DNA from: Stromatinia cepivora
Taxonomy: Eukaryota; Ascomycota; Leotiomycetes; Helotiales; Sclerotiniaceae
Length of the DNA: 64,000 nucleotides
Assembly: GCA_014898415.1 (NCBI GenBank)
Contig: RCTD01000033.1
Coordinates: 186,001 to 250,000 of the forward strand
Direction: 5' to 3'
Positions within the stretch are counted from its first letter, which is position 1. Every line of letters starts with the position of its first letter. Positions 50,309-61,154 of this stretch are shown one piece after another. The notes under the pieces were generated by a model. That model was not told the DNA's origin. It saw only the letters and a program-made list of their open reading frames with translations, and ran no database searches. The position numbers and the translations under genes were made by a program.

Positions 50309-51972
50309 CTACCTAGGAATCATCCCAATCTGCACCCCCTTGGCACTACAAGCAGTAAGCGCAAACTGTTCCTTCCACTCCGTACCATCCCTATCCTCAA
50401 TTCTCTCAAACTCCTGCAACAACCTGATAATGGTATAACTTGCTTCCGCCAATGCAAACTGTTGACCAACACAAATTCGAGGTCCTCCGTTAAATGGAAG
50501 ATATCCCCAACCGGGTCGTAAACCCTCTTCGGGTGCCCAGCGCTCTGGTCGGAATTCCTCGGCATCGGGTCCGAAAATATCGGTTCGACGGTGCATGGTG
50601 TAGGTTGACCATGCGACGGCGGAACCTTTGGGGATAAAGATGGGGGATGTGCGGTCTGGGCCACCACCAAGAGGAAGGACGGTGTCGCGGCGAGAGAAGC
50701 GGGCGTTGGATGGGACGACGGGGTAGAGACGGAGTGCTGTGAGATGGGGTGTTAGGTTGACTAATAGATGAACTGAGAGATAGACACTTACATTCGTTCA
50801 AAAGGTATTTTATATACTTTATACTTCTCATTGTCTCATAGTCTGGCTTTTCCCCATGTAATTCATTGACCTCTGCCTTTAACTTCTTCCAAATATCTGG
50901 TCTGCGAGCGAGAACATGGAACGTATTACTGAGTAAACTTGCGGTTGTATCTCGTCCAGCGAGTAAAATATTAAGTAATTCATCTCTTATTTGTTTAGGA
51001 TCTCTTGTTGCTTTCACCATTTCTGTAAGGAAAAGATATCGTCCAGGTCCATGACCTTCTACGGCCTTTTCTTCTTTCGCATCAATCTTAGATAGAGCTT
51101 CGTAAACGATTTTGTCGACAAATGAATGCACAGTTTTGCATGCTCCATCGAATTCGGAATCGCACATCCAATTTGATAGTTTACCCATTGTAAATCGTCC
51201 TTCTAGTTTGATTTGACCGAGATCAAAAGCTGTGCCAAACTTTTGTTGTTCCGAGCCTTCGATACTGGTAAGTGAATGTACTGATTGTCCAAATAAAAAC
51301 TCGGTGGCTGTATCAAGAGTCAATTTGAAGAATAATGACTGAAGATCGAATGTTGATCCATCTCGAGGTATTTGTGAGAGGAGAATTTGAATGTGTTTCT
51401 CAAAGATGTTAAGATCTGCCACTTGGGATTTGTTAAAATTTGGTCGAACCAATGCCTATAGTATATTAGTATTTTGATTATCTGGATAGATACTTCCAGA
51501 TCATACCCTTGAATGTTCCCACTGTGCTCCATCTATACAGGGAGTCAGTCCAAATTCCTAAAATGTAATCATCACATGACGAACCTGTAGTGAAGATCCC
51601 TTCACCAAGAAGGGGTGAGAAAGCAACCCGCCGTGCCCCAAAGTCATAATCTTTGAAGTTGACTGCAAGTAAGGTCTTGAGATTCTCCGGCTCGATTGTA
51701 TTGAAGAAATCAAATCCCATCATTGACAATACGTAGGTATTCCCATTTTCCTTGTACCTATCATAACCTGCTTTCAACCTTCTCTTCTCCTTCGCATTTT
51801 TGACTTGAAATTTGTACATGTCCCATCCTATAATGCGTTCGCGTTGAGGGATTTTGTGAACTGGTTTGCAACCATGTGCTTTTTGAAATCTTCTTGCAGA
51901 AACATGCTTTTTGATTTTGTGGACAAGAAGAGCCGCAATGATGAGAATGAAGAAGAGGCCATAGTATGCCAT
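50309..51972 (-). CDS. Cytochrome P450, CYP52-like (fatty acid/alkane hydroxylase type)
   Basis: Four exons: 51972-51585, 51532-51507, 51455-50792 and 50736-50309; introns of 52, 51 and 55 nt; 501 residues. An N-terminal membrane anchor (about 2-19) is followed by a basic stretch, as in ER-bound P450s. Motifs: I-helix AGRDTT (304-309), K-helix ESLR (359-362), PERW (423-426), and haem loop FNGGPRICVG with Cys448. The overall pattern, including LLAGRDTTASLL, is that of the CYP52 clan, which hydroxylates fatty acids or alkanes; the actual substrate is unknown. The start at 51972 puts the anchor at the N-terminus; an in-frame ATG at 52053 would add 27 residues. Exon 2 is only 26 nt. Confidence 0.9.
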
Positions 51973-52053
51973 TGGATAAGGAATCGGAGGGGAAGTTATG
52001 AAGGTGTGATGATGCTTGAGATGGTAAAATGAGATAGATAAGGAATTTCTCAA

Positions 52054-52988
52054 TATTTAAAAGAAGAATTCGAAGCTTAAATGGGCAGACATCAAGATAA
52101 GAATTTGAGGAGGGGGCTGACTTCCTATAACAGCTGAAATTGCGGGGGCTGATGGTGATTGGATTTTATTGTACGGGTTCGTACCTAGGAACCATACATT
52201 TTTAACACAGCTTGAATATATTGCAAAAATTGAACGAATTGTACGGAGTAGAGTGTATCCAATAAAGGTTTGATGTCAATTTGCTTATTTCCTGTTTGAT
52301 TAAGACGTTTTCTTTGCAATATGTTAAAATGCCGATTCGTTCAATAACGAGAGATAACCTTGATCCATATACGGAGTAGTATGTATGATATAGATCATGG
52401 GGTCGAAATAATCCTTGTTTCGGTGGAAATGCTCTACAAGCGACGAATCAAGGGATTCATTTATCTTCATGGCTCGATCGATGGCTTTGAAGAATGGATT
52501 ATGGTAACATTGAAGAATTCCAAGCTAATCGTACTCAATCGTACGGACATTATTTTGTGTATCAGATCTCATTAATCATCCTATCAGAGATCATATTGGC
52601 TTACCAGTATCTGTATTGTACGACCGTGTTGAACATCTCCCATGCACATTTCGTTCCAGTTCTTCTTGTTGGGATTTCGTTTCATCCCATTTTGATTTTG
52701 TAGTAGGAATCCCATCTCCGCGTTGACTGCATTGAGGCATGATTTTTATCTCCGTCATCCTCCGTAGTGCGAATTCTATGCACTGTTCATAAGCTGGCGC
52801 CATCGAAATTATTCTCATCTCTGCTTGTTGTAAGATGTTTGTTGTTTGTTTGGTCAGATTACGAGGTTATACAAAATTACCTCGGTTGCTGACTAATTAG
52901 TTTTCAACGTGAAATTTACATTTACTTCGGCTCCCTGATGGCTTGGTCGTTTGTACGAGAATATTGCATTTACGTAGGCATCGTCTAA
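52054..52988. other. Upstream region of the P450 gene, no gene seen
   Basis: Short overlapping open runs only. ACGGAGTA occurs twice (about 52241 and 52371). Confidence 0.35.
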
Positions 52989-53204
52989 ATTCACACTAAA
53001 CCATTTTAGAAAGAGGGGTTGGGGTTCGGAATCTTTAAATTCCGATGTTCTTTCAATTTTATATCGGAATATCCAAGATTCCGTCATCAATCGACCTATT
53101 AAATCCTTGGAATCTCAGATTACTCATAAATTTTGTCGGAGTTTGAAGATTCCGAACCCTAACCCATTTGTCGACTCTCTTTCTAAAAGGGCTTAGTGTG
53201 AGTT
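52989..53204. mobile_element. MITE, 216 bp, long inverted repeats
   Basis: The left arm (52989 to about 53048) and the complement of the right arm (53204 to about 53131) share AAYTCACACTAARCC, TTTTAGAAAGAG and GGTTCGGAATCTT. The right arm carries a short extra stretch (TCGACAAATG). No coding capacity. Target duplication not resolved. Confidence 0.65.
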
Positions 53205-54312
53205 CTTGTATGTGAATTCTTGGGTAATCCCTTAATAACGATATACCCACTTACGCGCATGTCTTTCCCCACACCGGGTTATAGAGATCAATTAAGATGC
53301 GACTGGATACAGTACGAGTTCATTATTGGTTTGTTGGTGGCGATGTGGATTTCTTCAGCAGTTGTTGTATACAACGTCATCCCCTTTGACGAATAATATC
53401 GTGGTTTTTATAAGATCTGATGTTTTGATCTTTATCGAAATTTTCATTCGATTTATTACGCCAGAAAAGTTGCATTTGCAATTTGCCTCTGTGGATTCAA
53501 TTCAGCACCGATCGAGTAGACTTCCAAGGCTCAATTCTTCCTTCTTTCTGGTTGGCATTCCGGAAATTCCGAAATTTTAATAGTCACAAGCAAATTCGAG
53601 TTGCTGCTGAGATGCGATCCTCCCCAGCATATAACCTTCCGGACAAGGTTCGAGAGCGGTCGAACTTTTTGTATGTATGAGATTCAGGCAAAGCTGCTTA
53701 TGTATATGCAACTTTTTTCCAAATCCTCTGCAGTATCGTATTTGAACGATCTTCAACCTTCCATTTCTAGTGTATCGTATTCAAAAATCTGGGTCATTGT
53801 CACTAGCAAATCAAGCCGAGAACAAAGGTTGATACATTGGATTTCCGAAAAGCATCAGTTATCTTCATTATGGAGATACGGTCTGCGCCATTCCTTTCTA
53901 GATGCTCCTGGTTTAGGATTGTTCAATCGGGTTTCAAAAACGGTCGATTACTCGGGATCTCTCGAGACATTTCGAATTACGGCGGATGTTCATTGTACGA
54001 TATAGAGAGGACCGAATTTACCAGTACAACAGGTGAGTCGAGACCATCAATATGGCTAAGACACGCAAACGTGGAATGCTCACTTTGACAGAGTACAGAG
54101 TAGAAAGGGTTTTGTGAAACAAAACACGCGAGATTTAAGATGGAATGGATCGATGCAATTACTGTTCTCTTTCTTCGAGTCACAAAGCTGTTGGGGGTAC
54201 AGCATCGAGCTGCGGTCATTCTTGGGGTGTCATTGTTTTCTTTCCTTGTATGACTTGAAATGCAGCAGGTCGACAATCAAGGACATTTAATGAAGATTGA
54301 ATCAAGGGATAA
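53205..54312. other. Intergenic, no gene recognised
   Basis: Open runs on both strands (for example 53601-54005 plus, 134 codons) lack known features and splice continuity. Confidence 0.3.
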
Positions 54313-54725
54313 TACGGAGGTTGATGGGGTAAGTATTGTAAAACATACCAAAAAATGACCGTGCTTGGTTCCACAAACAAGGGTTCTGACCAATAATATC
54401 ATTACGCTGATTGAAAATTTGTATGATGAAATCTAAGTGATTAAAGTATTGTAAATTCTTAATTATCTATTTAAAATCATTCAAAATCATTTAAAATCTT
54501 TAATTTTTTATTCAAAAATCTATTCTAAAGTTATTGAAAAAGGTTATATAAGCTTTAAAAACTTCAAAATCATTAAATTATTGAAACTTTATTGAAATCC
54601 TCGAAATACGAAATTTGAAGGGAGAACAGCTCAATATCTATTCAAATTGTTTAAAGCAGCATCAAAAGACAGGAAAAACAGCGATATGTGGGTAAAAAAT
54701 GTCTTACCCCATCAACCTCCGTACA
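54311..54725. mobile_element. MITE about 411 bp with TA duplication (Tc1/mariner-like)
   Basis: Inverted repeats TACGGAGGTTGATGGGGTAA at 54313 and, as complement, ending at 54723. If TA is the target duplication, the element proper is CGGAGG...CCTCCG. The core is AT-rich with repeated TTTAAAATCAT. It lies about 230 bp upstream of the bZIP start region. Confidence 0.7.
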
Positions 54726-54937
54726 GTCTTACAACATTATAACCAATTAGACGAACGTTTTGATATTAAGGTGGCGGAGAACTTTTAGCGCTTACGGTGC
54801 TTACATAACACAATCATCATCTACAAAGACTCAACCTCATTCTCCCACTTCTTGATTTCCTTTCTAATTCAACAACGCAACAACAATTATCTTTCGATAA
54901 TACAAAAATATCACCCACGGGTCATAAGGGCCCGTAG

Positions 54938-55811
54938 AAAACTATACAACAATGTCGGCCACCGCTACTACAACAGCAGGAGCCGCGCGTCAATCCACCA
55001 TCGGATTCTTCGCACCACAGCAATCCGACAACTAGTTCTACGGGTAGTTTTCATGATCTCCAGAGTCCTCTTACCTGGGATCAAAATTCTACTCAATTAT
55101 TACATGAATATGATTTCGGTTTCGGTGTAAATGCACAATGTTCTGTTTCTTCAGCACCAGATTCATTGTTTCCTTTTGATGCATTTACACTTCCAGTTTC
55201 ACAAGCACCTTTCCAGAATTCCCCTGATTGGTGGTTGCCAGAAACCGATTCTTGCGAATTTCTTACATGGAATGATCCGTCAATAGAAGGGGACGTCTCA
55301 CTTGAGTCCTCTTTCCCCATCGCTGCTGGTACTTCTCTTAGTAATGACAATTTCCTGGGTCAATCGGATGTTGGATCCATTGGCAATATGTCTCAATCCC
55401 ATTCATTTCTCGATAGTCAAACTCATCGGGGTAAGTCTTTAATCCACATCTCATATGATTTATGTTCATACACTAACATGTCCCCCTACAGCAATATCCA
55501 CCGATCAATCTTCCCCTCCTTCTCCCAATCCTAAATCAACAACTTCACAAACCCACTCATCTCCACCCTCACCTCCCTCTCCCAAAACACAAACTCCAAA
55601 AAGCTCTTCAACCACCATGTCACGAGTCGAAAAACGTAAATTAAATACGCTGGCCGCTCGTCGATATCGACAAAAACGCGTTGATCAAATGAGTAGCCTC
55701 GAAGCTGCCCTCAAAGAAGTCGAACGTGAGCGAGATACTTTGAAAGTGCGCGTTGCAAAATTGGAGGGCGAGACGGAAATCTTGAAGTCGTTGTTGAGTA
55801 AGAAGGATTAG
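54938..55811 (+). CDS. bZIP transcription factor; 5' frame unresolved
   Basis: The body runs in one frame from at least 54938 to 55430. A 61-nt intron (55431-55491, GTAAGT...CACTAAC...CTACAG) follows, then an exon at 55492-55811. The C-terminus has a bZIP: basic region RKLNTLAARRYRQKRVDQ, matching NxxAARxxR, then a leucine-zipper heptad series to ILKSLLSKKD. The N-terminal part is acidic and aromatic (LLHEYDFGFG, SPDWWLPETD), like an activation domain. A Ser/Pro-rich linker joins the two. It would bind DNA as a dimer in the nucleus. The body frame has no ATG before about 55387. The ATG at 54952 opens a 27-codon frame that is one base off and stops at 55033. Confidence 0.7.
54952..55035 (+). 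other. 27-codon ORF overlapping the start of the bZIP frame
   Basis: Starts MSATATTTAGAARQ and ends QQSDN-stop. It is the only ATG in a good position. It could be an upstream ORF or the true N-terminus separated from the body by a frameshift. No GT-AG intron of normal size joins the two frames. Confidence 0.5.
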
Positions 55812-57300
55812 GATAGGATGGATGGATTTGTTTCGTCGGTTGTTGAATGCGGTGGTTTGATTATCGATACTTGAATTTAATTGTCATTTACCATTTTTAC
55901 ATTGCAATTGTGATGAGTTTAATGTGAAAGGCATAAGTGAGACTTTCAGACGATGTCGGTTCGATAGTTCATTAACCAGCAGAATTGGTCGCTCATATCG
56001 GCAAAATGGATTGTAATCTTGGTCTCGAGGGAAATTGTTTGGGTAGTTCTGGAGTACTTACATCTCTTCTTCATGTATTGCTTCGTTTCATTTCAATGGA
56101 AAAATTCATATTCTCAAATTATTCTGATATTGCATTCATTACCATCGCATTATCTATCTCTATATCTAACATCCATACTATTCATACTTCATTCTCTGGA
56201 AAATATCTCTATGAGAAATATCATATCACCATTTCTCAACATGAGTCGAAATGAATATGAGTTCGCCGATACGATGTACATGATCACACCTTTCCCCACT
56301 TCTATGTTCCCCATGCCAGGCACTTATGAAGAGAATTATTTCACAAAAATTCGTACTCCAGAAGAGATAGGTAAGTTACCTTACTCAGAATATCGAAATT
56401 AATTTACCATTCTCACCGTCGCTCATCTTCCCAATTCCTTCATACCTACCCACGGAGCTCTAATTCATATCCCACACATTCATTCCTCCCCATACATACA
56501 CTTTACCCACAACTCCCTCATTTTCCTCTCATTTCTCCTCTTTCCATCCAATATCCCCAATATCACGCATACTGCAACTTCCGCATAAATGCCAACATCT
56601 GATTGGTGGAATGCATACTGCAGTGTGGTGATACATAAAGAGCCATTATGAGTCATATTTGCTCATTGTCACGTGCTTGTTCCAAAAATAATGTAGATGG
56701 TCTGAGCGTTGTGGGGTGCATCTGGTGGAGTCGAATAGCCGAATAGAAATTTCTATAAGGTTAATGATCTGATGGCAGAGAGTAGGTATAAGTACAAAAG
56801 GTCATGGCGGGGAAATTTAGACGAGGGGAGGGGAATAGGGGAAGTGATGAGGTATTTGGGGGTTTGATGCGTGTATTTCATGGAGGTTAGAGATGAAGTG
56901 CGGCAGGATATGAGGGTTCAGTGACGGGGTTGCTTAATGAGAATCAGAATGAATTCGAAGAGTTGGACAGGGCGTCTTATGGAACAATCGTAGGAATAGA
57001 GGAGTTGCTAGAGTAAATGATAATTATAATCGAGGCTTTATCAATTGTATGATTAGGACAGGCGAGAGGGAAATCGGGGATTTCTTTGGGAAATCTCAAA
57101 GCGAGATTTTACATCTTGATTGTGCTTGAATCCTCGTTGTCCCGAAACTCCTCGCGCTTCCAAACTCCCCCTCTTTATCTATTTACACATATCTATTGAG
57201 CAGAGCAATGCATATCGTCTAGTAATCCACACACAGCCCGTTCCCTACTTCAATGCTTGATGTTATCTTAAATAGGTATTCAAGTTTGAATGTATCGCTT
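55812..57300. other. Intergenic; one weak exon candidate
   Basis: 56241-56368 could be a first exon (MSRNEYEFADTMYMITPF, then TYEENYFTKIRTPEE before GTAAGT), but no following exon was found. The rest holds pyrimidine-rich and then G-rich DNA without a gene. Confidence 0.3.
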
Positions 57301-57305
57301 AATAT

Positions 57306-57620
57306 GGAACATTGAACCTTCATGATCCTATTTATCCCCGAAGATTTAACCCTCATTATCCTTATCACCCCCAAATATTGAACCTTCAAACATTTAGCCT
57401 TCATTATCTTATTCATCCCCGAACATCAATTCTTATTATTCTATTCACTTTCGAATATTTAACTCTCATTATCCTAATTACCTTTGAACATTGAATCTTT
57501 ATTATCCTATTCACCCCCAAAACCCTCATTATCTCATCCACAATTTCACAACGGAGCCCTATTGTTTCAACCAACTTTGAATATGGATCCTTATTATTCC
57601 ACCAAATCCAGAACATTCAG
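57306..57620. repeat. Degenerate minisatellite, unit about 30 bp
   Basis: Repeats of CTTCATTATCCTATTCACCC joined by GAACATTGAA-like spacers; about ten diverged units that drift into unique sequence. Confidence 0.7.
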
Positions 57621-58227
57621 CCAATTATTCCATCCAGACTTGAACAATAAAGCTCTGTTCTTGCACTCATATTTGAATAAAACTTCGCTATCTCATTCAC
57701 AGTCTAAAGATCAAGCCCTATTATTCAATAGTAGCTTTAGATATTCTCGCTTAAATATTCAGGGGGCTGTATAACTAGATTAAGCTACACATGATTGAGC
57801 ACAGGGTAGGGTACACCCGGGGTATTTTGAAAACCCTGCTTTATCTTTATAGGGTAGGGTATATATATATTATAAATATATACTAGGCACGGATTAATTC
57901 GCGGGTATAAGTACATGAAGTTATATATTATTTAGAACTCCTTATATAGGATGATATATGAGATAATTATGAGATGAATGTATAGGGTGAGTATATAAGA
58001 TGATTATATGGGGTGATTATACATATAGGATGACCACATGATCTTATAAAATAGTCACATGGTCGCATGAAATGATCACATGATCTTCAATATACTATTG
58101 GTTGATATTTTTGATTGCTTATTATGGTTGGGGGTAACCTCAACTTTGGATGATCATATAGGACGATCACCTGACTGTTACCCCGGGTATGGGGTATGAT
58201 GCTACAAAGCTCGTGAAATGGTAATGA
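57621..58227. other. Non-coding; short GGATGATTATATG-type repeats
   Basis: Around 57945-58165 short variants of ATAGGATGATYACATG recur irregularly. No gene. Confidence 0.4.
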
Positions 58228-58868
58228 ATCAATGAAAATGATAATCCTATGTATTATTCATTTATTCTCTACCAGTCATAGAGATGTGAGGACATGCATG
58301 AATATATTTATCGGGTTTTAGTGTCGGATTCATTCATTATTTAAGAGTCATTTATAGGAATGTGAAGAACATGTATGAGTATATTAGTTAGGCATTAATA
58401 TCGAAATCATAAATCTCTATGACTGTCCATAAACGAATTACCCGCGTATACCCTTTCCTTCACCAAAATGAGTATCATTCATACATTCCCTAACAGTCAT
58501 TTATATTCATCAAGCATTAGTGTCGAAATCATAAATCTCTATAACTCTATCTGTAAATGAATTAACCATATATACTCTTTCCTTCATCAAAATGATAATA
58601 CCATGCATTATTCATGTATCCCCTAATAGTCATTTATATGAAGTGAGGAACATGTATGATTATATTCATTAAGCATTAGTATTCATATCATAAATCTCCA
58701 TGACTCTATTCATAACCGAATTACTCTACATACCCTTTCCTGCGCCAAAATGATGATACTATGTATCATTCCTGTGTTTCTTAACAGTCTTCAATAGGGA
58801 TATGAGGAACATGTATGAATATAATCAAGAAGAATTATCATCGAAATAAAAAATCTCTGACTGTATGC
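58228..58868. repeat. 159-bp tandem repeat, about four copies
   Basis: The block AAATCTCTATGACTCTAT starts at 58411, 58533, 58692 and 58851: spacings 122, 159 and 159 bp. Copy 2 lacks the AGGAACATGTATGA part. Each unit also holds CTTTCCTTCACCAAAATGAT and AACAGTCATTTATA. The array ends directly at the leader of the next gene. Confidence 0.8.
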
Positions 58869-59332
58869 ATGAAGAAAACGTCTATATAAGCGCTTCCCTT
58901 CCCCCTTACTTTCCTTTTCCTTTCCTTCTCTTCATCTTCACAAACGCTTCAAACCAAAAGCATAACATCGAGATACATTTCCAGCCCTTTGATCAACACA
59001 GTATCAAGACAGCAAGTTCGACAGCCACTCCACTGCACGCTTGGACAAGTGTATTGGCTATCTCAAAGCACTACTCGGGTATGTGTATCCTCTATGCAGT
59101 TACATGCATCTACTAACATAAAGTAGTCCTACGATCCAGCGATATTGACAAGCAAGCTCTCGAACCTTGGCTTAACACAGACCATCACGTCAAGACACAT
59201 CTGTCGAAGAGCCGACTCTCGAAACTCGTTAAACGACTAGCGGAGGAAGATCGATCCAGATCATTAAGTATCGAGAAAAGATGGAGGATCTTACGAGAAG
59301 GCAGAAACTACTACGGGCTCGAAGAGATTTAG
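58865..59332 (+). CDS. Spliced upstream ORF overlapping the first cluster gene
   Basis: From the ATG at 58865, exon 58865-59078 and, after a 45-nt intron with a perfect TACTAAC branch site (59079-59123), exon 59124-59332 stay open. The run ends with YYGLEEI-stop, past the start codon (59281) of the next gene and in another frame. It may be only the spliced 5' leader of that gene, with the open frame a by-product, or an overlapping upstream ORF. The composition is helix-like in exon 2 (LSKSRLSKLVKRLAEEDRS). Not recognised. The intron itself is convincing; coding status is not. Confidence 0.35.
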
Positions 59333-59829
59333 GGGGTGGGGACGGATGGGACGCATGGGACCCACAGAAAAGCAAACGAGAGGAAACAGATGAAGCACTC
59401 AGTGACTGGAAGCGCGAAGAAGAAGAAGACGCTGAAGAAGCCTACGAAGCCACTTGGGAGCACGACCACGATTTGGACCACGTTAAAAAATGGGCTTACC
59501 TTAAGGATAAGCGCAAGAGGGTCGAGGTAATAGCAGGAGCCACATACAATGATGGCAAGGGAATGAGGGACGAAAGGAAGAGATTAAGAGATGTAAAACT
59601 TGGAGAGGCGTTGAAAGCTGAGGCAAAGCACTGGGAGAAAACGTTGGTCATGCGTGATTTGGATGACCCTGACAGAGCCCCAGGTAAAGAGCTGACCGAA
59701 CGAAGTCGCGAAAACTTCGAGACTCACATAGCATTGTGTATGCCGAAAGTGCAAGCTCCTGGAAATCCCAGACTGGCACGATGCGAGGACTGCATTGAAG
59801 ATGCCAAGGAGGGAATTTTTAAGAAATAG
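59281..59829 (+). CDS. Charged helix-rich protein with C-terminal HCCC motif, cluster member 1 (182 aa)
   Basis: Single coding exon. Highly charged, predicted helix (KREETDEALSDWKREEEEDA). It is followed by a WEK...DLDD segment and the terminal motif THIALC, then 14 residues, then CEDCIED. H-x3-C-x14-C-x2-C has the spacing of a small metal-binding knuckle. The same terminal motif ends the next two genes on this strand, so the three are read as paralogues. The ATG at 59281 is the first in frame after a stop at 59230. The leader carries an intron (59079-59123). No signal peptide or membrane segment. No known family recognised; function unknown. Confidence 0.75.
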   Translation: MEDLTRRQKLLRARRDLGGGDGWDAWDPQKSKREETDEALSDWKREEEEDAEEAYEATWEHDHDLDHVKKWAYLKDKRKRVEVIAGATYNDGKGMRDERKRLRDVKLGEALKAEAKHWEKTLVMRDLDDPDRAPGKELTERSRENFETHIALCMPKVQAPGNPRLARCEDCIEDAKEGIFKK

Positions 59830-60337
59830 ATTCTCCGACTCAGAATCTAAGGATATGAAACATTGTGCTATTTGAAAAGCTCCCATGAGGGCTTAGATAT
59901 TTGGAAAATAAAAGCGTTGACCTTCAATCTGGGACTAAAAGTGATTGCTGGAATTCTGTGACATTGAAGTGATAATATGACAAGTAAACTATAAATGTTA
60001 GAGCTTCACTTGTAGAAAAAAGTTCCGGAATCATATGAAGCCGTGAAGGTTCAAAAATAAGCTTCTTCTACTGGAATTGCTCTGAGTACCTTACTTTATT
60101 TCTTTATTTTACTTCATACATGATTCCAAATCTGTGTTGATTCACATTTTTTGGCCTATTGACTTCGAGATCCCAGTAATTAATTTGCATCTACACACAT
60201 AAATCGATTCACATTGACAATCTCTGATGATTATTCATATTCAATTCTACATATCAAAAGCCCAACCAGTATGCCGAACACCTAAGCTCCAACCCTCCAA
60301 CCTGAAACTCCAAAACTCCAGAAATTCTAACGCCAAG

Positions 60338-60393
60338 GTAAGAGACATCCATAAATCTATTCGTCCTAACTTAACGATATTCTACATACAAAG
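60338..60393 (+). other. Intron in the 5' leader of cluster member 2
   Basis: GTAAGA...CCTAAC...ACAAAG, 56 nt, ending 89 bp before the ATG. A 51-codon upstream ORF from 60227 would cross it. Confidence 0.6.
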
Positions 60394-60482
60394 CCCAAAG
60401 AAATCTCGATAACCACAGTCAACCCCAAGCCGAAATAAATCTTCCAAACATCAATACCGCTCCATACATTTAATAGTACACT

Positions 60483-61154
60483 ATGGCCGACGGACTCCAA
60501 AGCTGTGCCAGCGCCATAAATTATTCAAATCCAGGTCTCGATTTGGGTATCGCAATGCCCGGTATACATGCGTGGGAGGAGATCGAGAGCGAGCTGTCAG
60601 AGGAAAAGAAAAGAGAGGAAGCAAATAAATCACCGACGCAGAAGGAAAAGGAAAGACAAGAAAGAATGGCACAAACTGCGAGACATGACAGACGCATGCA
60701 GACACGGGCTGCGATAGAAAAGCAGAGAGGAATACCCTGGAACGAAGAACGAAAGAAGACAGACGAAGCAGCGAAGAGATTACAAGATCACATCATGACC
60801 GAAGAGCGGCGCGTTCAAAATTCCAAGAAATGGGGAACTGAAAAGCTAAAGTCCAAATTTCATTCCAAAGCAAAACAAACGAGTATCGAAGCAGAAGCAC
60901 AACAAAGGAGGTTAGAACTGGAGAAGGATTTTGAGCTGGCACGAAATGAGGAGGAGAAACGTTGGTTACAAGAACTGGGAGAGGATCGCTATGCGAAAAA
61001 TGCTAAGATACATATCGAGAGATGTAATCCATCCAAAAGCCTACTAAGGCGTGGAGGATCATGTTGCGAGGATTGTCAGTATGATTCTAGACTTGAATTT
61101 TTGGAAAAGGAGGAAGAGCAATGTCGTCTTAGGGCTGCTTATCAGGGAAGGTAG
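60483..61154 (+). CDS. Charged helix-rich protein with C-terminal HCCC motif, cluster member 2 (223 aa)
   Basis: Single coding exon. The first ~30 residues are unremarkable (GLDLGIAMPGIHAWEEIESE). A long Lys/Glu/Arg/Gln-rich helical or coiled-coil region follows to about residue 165. The end has IHIERC, then 13 residues, then CCEDCQYDS, aligning with the HCCC motif of members 1 and 3; RWLQELGEDRY aligns with the W-containing segment before it. It ends with another short charged helix. Leader intron as in its neighbours. Not recognised; a soluble, possibly metal-binding protein by inference. Confidence 0.75.
   Translation: MADGLQSCASAINYSNPGLDLGIAMPGIHAWEEIESELSEEKKREEANKSPTQKEKERQERMAQTARHDRRMQTRAAIEKQRGIPWNEERKKTDEAAKRLQDHIMTEERRVQNSKKWGTEKLKSKFHSKAKQTSIEAEAQQRRLELEKDFELARNEEEKRWLQELGEDRYAKNAKIHIERCNPSKSLLRRGGSCCEDCQYDSRLEFLEKEEEQCRLRAAYQGR

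Noticed and set aside
55985..56402. 127-codon run after the bZIP gene
   Set aside because: First part is a non-ATG hydrophobic shadow; only the last ~43 codons look coding and no continuing exon was found.
57219..57774. Overlapping plus and minus open runs of 60-96 codons
   Set aside because: Products of the ~30-bp minisatellite.
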